The notes beneath the pieces are model-generated. The model was not told the origin of the DNA and ran no database searches. It saw nothing but the letters and a program-made list of their open reading frames with translations. From contig JABYQN010000017.1 in NCBI GenBank assembly GCA_022606135.1, positions 372,001-436,000 on the forward strand: DNA of 64,000 nt, read 5' to 3'. Of the stretch, positions 55,395 to 64,000 are shown in pieces. A program made the position numbers and the translations under genes. The stretch is from Fomes fomentarius. Lineage: Eukaryota > Basidiomycota > Agaricomycetes > Polyporales > Polyporaceae. Within the stretch, counting starts at the first letter, position 1. Every line of letters begins with the position of its first letter.

Positions 55395-56754
55395 ATGCAA
55401 TTTGCTCGCGTCAATCAAGACATCGTCGACTCTGTCATCGATTTGCTCCAGGAAGAACCTCCGACACTCGCATGCTGTGCCCTCGTTTGTCGTGCATGGA
55501 GGCGTCAAGTGCGCAGAGTCCTCTTTGCACACATAACGCTTCCGTACGCTCAGCCGTACCTTTCCGTCGGGGACATCCAAAGGAGGATCCTGTTCGATGA
55601 GCTCGTTAACGGAGACCCCGATATCGCCCTGCTCGTCAAATCGCTTACACTCAGCCCAATGGTCCCGAGGATCTCAGGTCATGGTTGCACTTGGGCTTGG
55701 GGATATGCGTATAACAACCTGTGCCATCTGAGCAACCTCCGCTCTTTGACGATCTCCCTTCTACATTCCGAGTCCCTGGCTGAGATCGCCGAAGAAGCAG
55801 TGTCCGTCTTCCCTTCCCTCGAGTCGCTCTCTTTCGACCAGATCACAATTCCACTGCCCGTGCCCGCCCGTGTTGAACGGCGTAAAACATCGTCACTCGA
55901 CTCGATCAAGCAGCGCAGTTACCATCGACTGCCGCTTCGGAGGCTTGCACTGCGTAATCTCCTCGCATCCCGTGCAGCAATGCGGCACGAATCTACAGCA
56001 CTCGTAGCGCGATTGCACGAACTTGGAGAGATCTCCGCGCTTACCTCGCTGGAACTGCTGGCCGCCCCCGAGCTCACTGAAGACTGGATTCCGCATTTCC
56101 CACTGATTGGTCGCACTCTGCGACATTGCGCTATTGCCGTGAACGATGTCGTTACCTCTGGGATCTTCTACTGCTCAGGGACAGCAGAATTACGTGAGTG
56201 GCAAGCTCCATTCTTACCGTCGCAACCGAAACTCCTTGATTCACACTTGTAATTCAATCGAATTAGGGAAGAAGGTGACGGACACCTATCGTGCGCTCCT
56301 CGCGTGTTCAGCATTACGTTCCCTCCGCATCAAGTACGACGTATACCCCACCTTTGTAGAGGAAGTCATCAATAATCGCCTCAGTCCGAACCCGCTCATA
56401 TCCCCGTTCTTCCTGGAGGCGCTCTCATCAGTGTTATCTCAACCGGACCCGCCTTTTCCACACCTCGAGTCACTTGCCTTCGACCTCAGCTGCAACATAG
56501 AGAGCTTGGCTCTCTGCGGTCCCGCGTGGATGACTCTTCTCCGCGCGCTCACCAACAAGGGATGCTACCCGAAGTTCTCGACACTATCTGTCGATATGGA
56601 GGAGTTCACGACGTACTCGGGCACTTTGTTGAGGTTCAACTACGACCCAGACGTTCGAGCGGCGAAGGTGCGAGAGATGTTTCAGAAGTTCGAGGACGCT
56701 GGGCTCAAGGTCGAGATTTCGGTACGGAAGAGCTCCGCATCTATCATTGCATGA
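55395..56754 (+). CDS. F-box-type leucine-rich protein
   Basis: Two exons (55395-56193, 56267-56754) give 428 aa with phases closed. The N-terminus is a clear F-box: VNQDIVDSVIDLLQEEPPTL, ACCALVCRAWRRQVRRVLF, HITLPY. Leucine-rich segments follow (HLSNLRSLTISLLHSESL, FPSLESLSFDQI, ALTSLELLAAPEL), and the second exon continues ALLACSALRSLRIKY. The probable role is a substrate receptor of an SCF ubiquitin ligase; the target is unknown. No transmembrane segment or lesion. Confidence 0.88.
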
Positions 56755-57192
56755 GGCTAGTATGCTAGTTTTTATATGGTTACCCACACTCCTTTACCGT
56801 TCCCGTGCTCGGGCCTATCGCTATCGATGATCCACCGGTTAGCATAGGTTACGGAGATCCTGCAGTGCTACGTTGATTCGAATGACAGGGTTCCACCATG
56901 ATATCAGAAGAAGAAGTGTTTCTCCTTCACCGTGATAGAAACACTCGCACCAGCCTCCTCGAATGCACCAAACATCTGCTTCGCCCAACGCGGGAAGACT
57001 GCGCGTTCGCCTGTGTCACAGGCGTCTTACCCGGACATCATCTCTGCTTATCCCCATGATCATCGGACTTAGGTGAGCTTCATCTCGTGTCACGCTCGAT
57101 GGCAACTCCCCATGCGACTCGCGAAATATTATACAGTCATTCCGGCGGTGAGATACATATCAGCCACAGCGGCGCGCTACTTGACCGATCAA
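56755..57192. other. Intergenic between convergent genes, no gene seen
   Basis: About 440 bases holding the 3' ends of two convergent F-box-type genes. Confidence 0.4.
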
Positions 57193-58515
57193 CTACTCAA
57201 CCTGAATTAGGAAGATTCCGAGCACGATGCCTTGTGCTTCCTGGAAAGGTTGAAGGCCTTTCCTCCATCTTCCCAATATATCGTCTTCCTCATCCGCCTC
57301 AATCATATTGCGGTCGCTCCAGAATCCCCCCATGACATTCGTGTCAAGAGACTCCTTCATCCGTTCTTGCACCCTGACGCCTACTTCGAGTTGGCGGAAA
57401 GACGGATATCGTTTCACGATCTGGAGAGCAGGGCCGCAATCGATGGTCGATGTTGCGAGTAGCGAATGTGCAAGTCGGGAGAAGAGCATCTCGTCGGCGT
57501 GAATCATATGCCCTTCGCGCTCGACGAACTCTAGTCGAAGAGTTTCAAGACGCTGGAACGGAGCAAAACGACGCTCAAGTGCGGTGCAGAGCGAGTTCAG
57601 TACATAGGGCTGTGGCGTTGAATCGAGCCTCCAGTCAGGACGGAATCCGAGAACGAGCTTGCGGAGGAGGGGCGCAGAAGAAATAGCCGTGAGTAGTTTA
57701 CTGTACCAGGCTGAGATTCCTGAAGAATACGACGACTGTGAGATAGTGATTTTCAGTACTCGTAGAATAGACTCACCATCACATTCCTCTTGAATCCTGA
57801 TAGACAAGTTCTGCAGCTTCCAACCCACTTCTTCGATGAAGGGTGTCCACGCAAGACATTGGCTCTCGTCACCGAGCTCGAGCTCGAGCGTTTCAATGCG
57901 GAGAGACATCTTGTGTAGGAGAAGGGTTTGCACGATGCGGCTCACATCTGCAGTGTGGGAGTGCTTGACTGAGAGTGTCTTCAGAGCCGGGAAGGTTTTC
58001 GTCAGACGCCCGGTGCGTTCGTCATTGCCCCGCCTGATGGTGTCCATCTCGTAGGCGTAGAATTCCCAAGCGTGCCGGTTCCCGGACTGGAAGTCGGTAT
58101 GCTCAAGGTAGAGTTCTTGGAGGCCCCAGAGGAGCGTGAGCGCGTCGAAGGCGAAGAAGAGGGACTCAAGATGAACTTGGATGAGTGTAAGCGAGCGGAG
58201 GTTTGGGAAGTTATGGAAAGGGAGTAGTCCGGGGGTGAGCTCGATGCGCGGGTAGATGATCTTATTGTGCGTGGTTTCCAGACTCGAGATGGTTAGGCGT
58301 TCGATGAGGTGACCGAGTGCAGGATTTGCTTTCACGACTTGGAAAAAGCGACGAGTGGTTGGGCCAGAATTAAGAGTGGTGGTGCGGAAGAGGCGTGTGC
58401 GGATGTAGGGCAGAAGTAGGTGGCCCGTCTGTGCACATCGACGAAGGGTGCGGTGGTCGTCCCCGAGAGCGTCAAGGACAAGATACATCAACTCTAGCGG
58501 GAGAGCCCGAGTCAT
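57193..58515 (-). CDS. F-box-like leucine-rich protein
   Basis: Single-exon gene of 440 codons from the ATG at 58515 (MTRALPLELMYLVLDALGDD), where the F-box-like segment begins; an upstream ATG at 58602 is less likely to be used. The start is followed by TLRRCAQTGHLLLPYIRTRL and RRFFQVVKANPALGHLIERL, as in agaricomycete F-box families, and leucine-rich segments (FPNLRSLTLIQVHLESLF, FPALKTLSVKHSH, LRIETLELELGD). Putative SCF adaptor, target unknown. No break seen. It differs from the F-box gene at 55395 in length and exon structure. Confidence 0.8.
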   Translation of the reverse strand: MTRALPLELMYLVLDALGDDHRTLRRCAQTGHLLLPYIRTRLFRTTTLNSGPTTRRFFQVVKANPALGHLIERLTISSLETTHNKIIYPRIELTPGLLPFHNFPNLRSLTLIQVHLESLFFAFDALTLLWGLQELYLEHTDFQSGNRHAWEFYAYEMDTIRRGNDERTGRLTKTFPALKTLSVKHSHTADVSRIVQTLLLHKMSLRIETLELELGDESQCLAWTPFIEEVGWKLQNLSIRIQEECDGESILRVLKITISQSSYSSGISAWYSKLLTAISSAPLLRKLVLGFRPDWRLDSTPQPYVLNSLCTALERRFAPFQRLETLRLEFVEREGHMIHADEMLFSRLAHSLLATSTIDCGPALQIVKRYPSFRQLEVGVRVQERMKESLDTNVMGGFWSDRNMIEADEEDDILGRWRKGLQPFQEAQGIVLGIFLIQVE

Positions 58516-58602
58516 CCTGACCTGGTGGTTGAACAAGAGAGTAATGATGGTCCCGAAGAGATCGAGTTGAGAGTGTGGTGGGACAACTTGAGAGAGAAGC
58601 AT

Positions 58603-60642
58603 AAGTCATCGGTCCCATATAAGTAGAACGATTCGGGATCTCACCGCCGGCCAAAGCGACTCGAAGTCCGACGATAAGCGGTGGCGCGTCTCGTACAAGA
58701 GAGTTTTGCTGTTGTTCCTTTGTCAATCGCTCGGTGATATTCTGCCAAAGCTTCCATCAGAGGCACCAATTACAATATGTTCGTGGAGGGACCTGGTTTG
58801 TAGCCCGTACTATAGTGATGGCTGATGCCATTTCTATGATTCCATACCCCCTGTTCCCCTCAGAAACGTGTATCCTCCGCCTATGTTCGCTCAGTCCCGC
58901 CGGGGCAAGACTTCGCGCAACTTCAAGTTATTGACAGCGGAGAAGCGTTCGAGTGCTGAGCAATGACTCTAATACATGATTCAGCGCTCTCCGTTGGTTC
59001 TTCCAGGTCACAAGTCTTCATTTGATGCGAGACGTGTTTGCGCGTCCTGTCAGGGTGATGGTTAGGACCATGCGATGTCTGATTCGATCTCCGATTGAAA
59101 GCAATCGCTTGGGCGCTTAGAAATTGCAATCCATCTCTCGTCAACCATCAACTGCCATTCGCTACTGAGCTTCGTCGGGGATTTGTTGTATTCGAGGAGC
59201 GTTTTTATCTACGATGGGCTCGCCAGGTGGGCTTTCTGATAGCTCAAGCGTCCCTCACCGTATGCATAGATATCGAAAGATCGCGTTGTGTGATGCAGTA
59301 CGACTGATACCACTCAACGGTATCGCGCGCACACTGCTTCATAATTATTGAACGCTCTCGGAAGCGACTCACTGCATCTATAGGTAAGTGCTTGTATGCT
59401 AAGTACTGGATAGCTTGACCTGTCTGGACTCACGACAAACCTATCCCATAGTACGTGCGCGCCTCTGTTCAGGCGCTGGTCATCGACTATACACTCACGC
59501 TCAGTACTTCCCGTATCTGCTCACAACATACTCTGCGGCTCGTCAGTGTACGGGCAGCATACATTGGACACCTTTCCCAGGTATTTTCAAGTCCAATTAA
59601 TATTCTAATCTCTGCGACCGCGCTGCGAACTCTTCAAGCGTGATTCTCAACATCCTGGAAAGCAGCAAAGGGAAAGCTCGCTTGCGAAGAGACTGCGACC
59701 TGGGGGTTTACTTGAATTTGCTGAGAACTTTGAGGTATGTGCTTCACTTACTCATATTCCGCCCCATACCAACTGGGCACCAAGTTCGCACCTGTGCAGT
59801 GAAGCCTAGCGCTACTCGTCTTACTTCTGCAATGTGACACAAGTCGTGTTGCTAGCTTCCAGTATGACGTCACCCTAGTATACTATGCGAACTGAATACC
59901 TGTCTCTCACTTGTAGCTCCGTTCAGTATTTTGGCGACATTTTCGGAGCTTCCCTTGAGTCTGCACACCTTCGGCATTGTCGGTGAAGAATGGCCGTGTG
60001 TAGTCCGTGCGATATGAGCGGCGTCACTTGCTTAGGCGAATTTGGTTTCCTCTGAGCCTCGCTTCTGCTGACTGTCCTCAAATCGCATCAGATTTTGCTC
60101 GCCTGACTATATGTTACATAGATAGCTCAGTCCCCATCGGGGTGAGGATGCGACCAGATTGCTGGCTGCAATGCTTTCTCTGAAAAGCAAGCCCTTAGGG
60201 AGACGGCGTCAGATGCTCTCTCAATGCCGATGGATACCACTGGGCGGCCTCCCAGCGCATGTTTACAATTCAACGTCAGTCTGCAGCTCAAATATTTTTA
60301 GCAGCATCTGTTCCAAGTCCCGGGTAACACACACGTACTGAATATTGGCTGTTTAAGAATGGCGCCCGGTGCTGCGCACTCACATCAAAGACACGCCTTT
60401 ACGACGCCCTATTCATTGCACCGTACCCCATTGCGACAGAAAGTGCATCCAGGCGGACTGTAATGGCTACGCGCAGCAGCGTGCGCTTCCAGATTTTCTG
60501 CGCTCGGTCTGTCGCTGCCTACGTCCTATAGATCATAAACGGTATATATAACTCTGACAGCAATAACGGGTACATAGACTCACACTTCCTCTAACATAAA
60601 CAGCACCTACCGCAATCTCCTGCGCAAACCTTCGTACTGAGA
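58603..60642. other. Gene-poor stretch, no supported gene
   Basis: About 2 kb with only short frames. A few leucine-rich scraps near 59450-59750 might be F-box/LRR relics but cannot be joined. A TATA-like TATATATA at about 60543 lies 100 bases before the next ATG. Confidence 0.35.
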
Positions 60643-61271
60643 ATGCTTCTCGTGAGCCTTGTCGTCGCCGCTGTCTCATTCGGTGTTGGTATGTCGCGTA
60701 CCTATATGTCCATGCCATCGTACTGACTCTCGCCCATGCAGGACTCGCCGCCCCTCACCCGGTGTCGGACGTGAGCAGCATCTCTGCGGTCGAATCGAGC
60801 GATGCTGGGACTGCAGTCACGTCGAGCACGGTCAACGCTGGAACCGCAATTGCATCGAGCACGGTCAACGCTGGAACTGCAGTCACGTCAAGCACGGTAG
60901 ATGCTGGGACACCAGTTGCGTCGAGCACGGTCAACACTGAAATCGCAATCGCATCGAGCACGATCAACGCTGGGACTGCGGTCGCGTCGAGCATTGTCGA
61001 TGCTGGGACTGTAATCGCTTCGAGCACGACCAACGCTGCTGGATCTGCGGTCGAATCGAGCACGATCAACGCTGGGACTGTGGTCGCGTTGAGCACGGTC
61101 GATGCTGGGACTCCAGTCGCGTCGAGCACAATCAACGCTGCTGGGTCTGCAGTTGAAGTCAACGCTCAGGCTGGGGGGTGTCTCCTCCCCGGCCAGCGAG
61201 GACATTGCTGCTGTAGCGGCCGCGAGCTCCTACTACTAAAGTCGTGGAGGGGTAGTGGCCTAACTCGATGA
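60643..61271 (+). CDS. Secreted Ala/Ser/Thr repeat protein
   Basis: Two exons (60643-60688, 60742-61271) give 191 aa. A short signal sequence MLLVSLVVAAVSFGVGLAA is followed by about eleven imperfect units of 10-12 residues of the type SSTVNAGTAVA (variants SSTINAGTAVA, SSTVDAGTPVA, SSTTNAAGSAVE). The DNA repeat is about 30 bases, so slippage can change copy number. There are no dibasic sites in the array. The C-terminus holds a cysteine cluster (GHCCCSG) and may be misread. Likely a cell-wall or secreted low-complexity protein, possibly O-glycosylated. The opposite strand is also open for 135 codons because of the repeat, which I treat as a shadow. Confidence 0.65.
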
Positions 61272-62404
61272 TGAGCGTGAGCAATCATTGGACACGACAT
61301 TCGGACAAGTTTTCGATGATACGGACTAGGGTTATGGAGTGTTGTGATTTCAATTTCACCAAATTGTGCATTCTGTTGCCTTGAATGACTAGGAAGTGGG
61401 CCGAGACATCGACTGTTGGCACAGGTGGACTTCGACTCGAACCCCGGCTGTCACACCGCTGAGCCAGAGTGTCACGGTATGTCGGGGTTGCGGTTGGCGC
61501 CCGGCGGATCACGCGTGAGGTCACAGGATGTGACATACAACGACTCGCTGCTGGCATTTGAACAGTACTTTAAAGTAGTACTTACGGTCGGTACGCTCCT
61601 CGCACAAGGTCTCGCTCATCACTAGCACACATTTGCCCTGACTCCTCCTCTTATTTTCCAAGTCAATGAAGGTCGGGTCACTGCCGGGAAAGGGCAGGTC
61701 TACTGTAAACCCGGCCTAGCATGAGAGGTGCGTGTCATTGTCTACTTGCAATGCATGTTAAACGGTTTGAGCTTCGCGGACCGAGCTACACCCAATGAAT
61801 ATGTCGTCCATCCGGTATCCTCTGTCCGTGTGCAACTCTTGCCGAACTTGCGGCGAGTCACCGCCCCGCAACTGTAAACTTCTTTGCGGTCAACCGTCTG
61901 CTCTGCTATATGATCTGTGTTGCCACCGAGAGAGTCGGTAGATACCCGAGTGAGTGTCTAATGCTGCAGCAACGGATGCAGAATCTTCTCCATGTGCGCT
62001 CATGCCACACCCCGTCTAGCGACGCGCTCGGGGGTAAGTATCTGTGCATCTGGGCTCGATGTGGTCGTCCTTCAACTTTCATGTCTCTTGCTTATAATGA
62101 ATCTGAGACTGATTGTGCATGCATATAACAGGCGGTGGAATATTTCAAAAGACATCTTCCGCGATGTGACTGCGGACACCGTGCTGAGTCCTCGATTTGA
62201 GGTTGCGGTCGTGTTAGCCCGCTTGCGACCCCTGCCCATATAAATAGCGCGGCATATGCTTCGAATCTCTGCGACCGGGCTGCTAATACCTACGACCTCG
62301 GGGTTCGGATACATAGGTCTCCCCGATAGCCGGCCCGATCTTCGGGTTAAATCCTGTAAATCTAGACATCCACTACTTTCTTCCTTTCCTAACCCATTCG
62401 AAGG
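61272..62404. other. Intergenic, no gene seen
   Basis: About 1.1 kb. No coding frame with support; a tRNA-like stretch near 61430-61480 was rejected. Confidence 0.4.
62239..62247 (+). promoter_or_regulatory. TATA box candidate of the 62.4 kb secreted gene
   Basis: TATAAATAG lies about 160 bases before the ATG at 62405, a usual fungal distance when a leader is present. Confidence 0.4.
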
Positions 62405-63142
62405 ATGGTTGTACCTAGCTTGCTAGTGTTTCTCATTGCCGCTCTCGATGAACTAGGTATGTCTGGCAAAATCATTTCTGAGTGATGTCTGGTCACCGTA
62501 CTGATCTATACAGGGTTTGCTCACCTTGCCGAGTCCTCGTCTACGGCCCACCTGAACATCACTTCTGCGCTCGAGTCGTCCATCCAGTCGCATACAAATG
62601 AGCCGATCGCCGACCTCTTCTTCGCCAATGACACCTCGGCGTCGTGGACCGTTGATGTCAACTCGAGTGTTGTAGCCGTCAATGCCACCGGTACAGCCGA
62701 GACCGGCTTCACATACCTCACGGAGACTGCACTCCGCTCCACCGTCTACGCAACCATCGAGTCGTACCCCCTTCCCTCTTCCACCGCCAGTCCTCAGCCG
62801 AACACAAGTGTGTATCCGACATGGACGGAGGTCGTTAACGGAACTACGTACCCGACTTGGATAGAGATGGTGCCAGCAAACGGTAATCAGATTACATTCA
62901 AGTCCTGGAGTGAAGTGCTGAACGGGACTACGTTCCCGAACTGGACGGAGGTTGTTCACGGGAGTCCGTTAGCGACTGAGGAGGCGGAGATTGCTACTTT
63001 GGTGGTGCCTAGGGTCCCAGTCACTTCTTTCTGCTTCCCCGCAGAGCAGACCGCTGTATCGGACGCGCCACTGGGGATATCCGAGTCCTCAGAGGAACGG
63101 TCCAACTTGGACCAAGTTCCTCCGTCAGACATGGCTCCATAG
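62405..63142 (+). CDS. Secreted Ser/Thr-rich glycoprotein with tryptophan repeats
   Basis: Two exons (62405-62456, 62514-63142) give 226 aa. The signal peptide is MVVPSLLVFLIAALDELG. The mature part is Ser/Thr/Val-rich with many N-x-S/T sites (NIT, NDT, NSS, NAT, NTS, NGT, NWT). It contains four related units: VYPTWTEVVNGTT, TYPTWIEMVPANG, TFKSWSEVLNGTT, TFPNWTEVVHGS. No GPI signal is obvious and only one cysteine is seen. It resembles small secreted wall-associated proteins of basidiomycetes; the family is not recognised. It shares the design of its neighbour at 60643 (tiny signal exon, then a repeat exon). Confidence 0.68.
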
Positions 63143-63624
63143 GGGGCCACTTGAGCCGCGACGGGGAGACGGTTCCATGTGACGGAATGCGGTATACCTT
63201 ACGTCCTTCAGGTGAGCAGCATGTCTTTCTGTCTGTGACTTGCGTGCTCAGGCAGTCATGAAGTCGCGCAGGGATCGTGTAGATGCGTCATCATGATGAT
63301 GTACCCTCAAGCCTATCGAATGCACGTATTTACTTACGATGTCAACCTCTACTGACACTGAGGTAAGATAAGTACGTCGGATACTTGATCCTTCTCTCGC
63401 CCCCCCGGAACGCAAATCATCTGGCCTGTGCGATGCCCATCACGGATCGAGTGCGATGCTACGAAGACAAGGTGCCACTCTGCAAGTAATAGCCGCGTAG
63501 GAGCGTGACGTGTCGGGGTATGTATCTCGCCGCAGTCAAAGGCCCACGGGCTCTTCCTCACGACGGCCTCCCTCATCGTCTACTAGAGGCTACCATAGCC
63601 GCCGCTCGCTCCGTCTCCAAGTCC
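63143..63624. other. Intergenic, no gene seen
   Basis: About 480 bases; no supported frame. Confidence 0.4.
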
Positions 63625-64000
63625 CTACATCTTTCGCTCCCCATATGGGTTTGACATGCGCGATCCCGTGACCCTAGTCGAGGTTCGCATGCGCGATTTA
63701 TCAATTACCATCGGTCACGCTGGTTCAAACGTTGGAGAAGGTCACTGACAACGACGCGCTTGTTGCAAAATGGCGTGTGCAGATGGTCGAGTTCGACTCG
63801 GGCCACTGACCGTGGCCCTGCCAATTCATCACCAACACTCAGCTAGACTATGTGTTCGATGAGTTGAAGTCGGCTGCCTCGCAGGTAGACTCGACCACCG
63901 GAATACATGTAAGCAGATTTGTTGTCCTAGTGAACATTTACTGAACGACGCAATCAAAGTAGAGCTCTTCTGTGCACGGACTACATCAGTCGCCGTCTCT
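63625..64000 (+). pseudogene. DUF4246 copy 5, degenerate, cut by the window edge
   Basis: Reads FRSPYGFDMRDPVTLVEVRM like the other copies, then loses frame around the RQKPRWWE segment and meets stops. Later pieces match QLDYVFDELKSAASQVDST, TTGIH with the usual donor, and the start of the next exon at the edge (SSSVHGLHQS). Closest in wording to copy 2. The 3' part lies outside the window. Confidence 0.75.

Noticed and set aside
60755..61162. 135-codon minus-strand repeat frame opposite the Ala/Ser/Thr repeat gene
   Set aside because: Produced by the repeat periodicity; no signal peptide or splice context on that strand.
61425..61490. tRNA-like stretch on the minus strand (GGCTCAGCGGT and GGTTCGAGTC boxes)
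   Set aside because: D-arm and T-arm boxes are about 20 bases apart with no room for an anticodon arm, and the acceptor and T stems do not pair.
1..64000. CRISPR arrays, rRNA genes, transposase or reverse transcriptase genes
   Set aside because: None recognised. The duplications show no terminal inverted repeats or element-encoded proteins that would explain them.

Overview
The window is nuclear DNA from a filamentous basidiomycete, most likely an agaricomycete (mushroom or polypore). The genes are cut by many introns of 40-100 bp with GT...AG ends. The left end carries the spermidine synthase-saccharopine dehydrogenase fusion typical of basidiomycetes. There are class I hydrophobins, GH28 pectinases, F-box families, agaricomycete-type kinases and DUF4246 genes. 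All exon models were built by hand; for the main genes the exon lengths sum to a whole number of codons.

Layout: 0-2 kb, 3' part of the lysine/polyamine fusion gene. 2-5 kb, an F-box-like relic and DUF4246 gene 1. 5.8-13.5 kb, NUP84/Nup107 flanked by two GH28 genes in opposite orientation. 13.8-22.4 kb, a DUF4246 scrap, a frameshifted hydrophobin, then a ~1.96 kb direct duplication carrying near-identical hydrophobin genes and a coiled-coil gene (intact only in the second copy), with a broken ABCE1/RLI1 fragment between the copies. 23-26 kb, a broken Crinkler-like header and DUF4246 gene 2. 27.4-33.8 kb, arm 1 of a large inverted duplication (F-box pseudogene, intact ATL-type alkyltransferase-like gene, intact 1006-aa gene with a homeodomain-like segment). 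34-46.5 kb, the segment between the arms: coiled-coil membrane proteins, kinases, a DUF4246/protease chimera, a secreted repeat protein, and a Crinkler-type protein with nuclease-like and kinase-like domains. 46.6-52.3 kb, arm 2, where the F-box gene is intact but the other two genes are broken. 53.8-63.1 kb, a second dibasic repeat precursor, two F-box genes and two more secreted repeat proteins. The right edge enters a degenerate DUF4246 copy.

The left third is mostly housekeeping plus pectin degradation. The rest is fast-evolving accessory DNA with recent direct and inverted duplications, in which one copy usually stays intact while the other decays. The most unusual content is two signal-peptide proteins made of exon-encoded repeats with dibasic sites (42160-43840 and 53808-54706). 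They look like precursors of KEX2-processed secreted peptides, possibly RiPP-like, and I do not recognise either repeat. Next is the three-part effector-like protein at 44550-46524, which has a broken header copy 21 kb away. Functions beyond the named families are inference.
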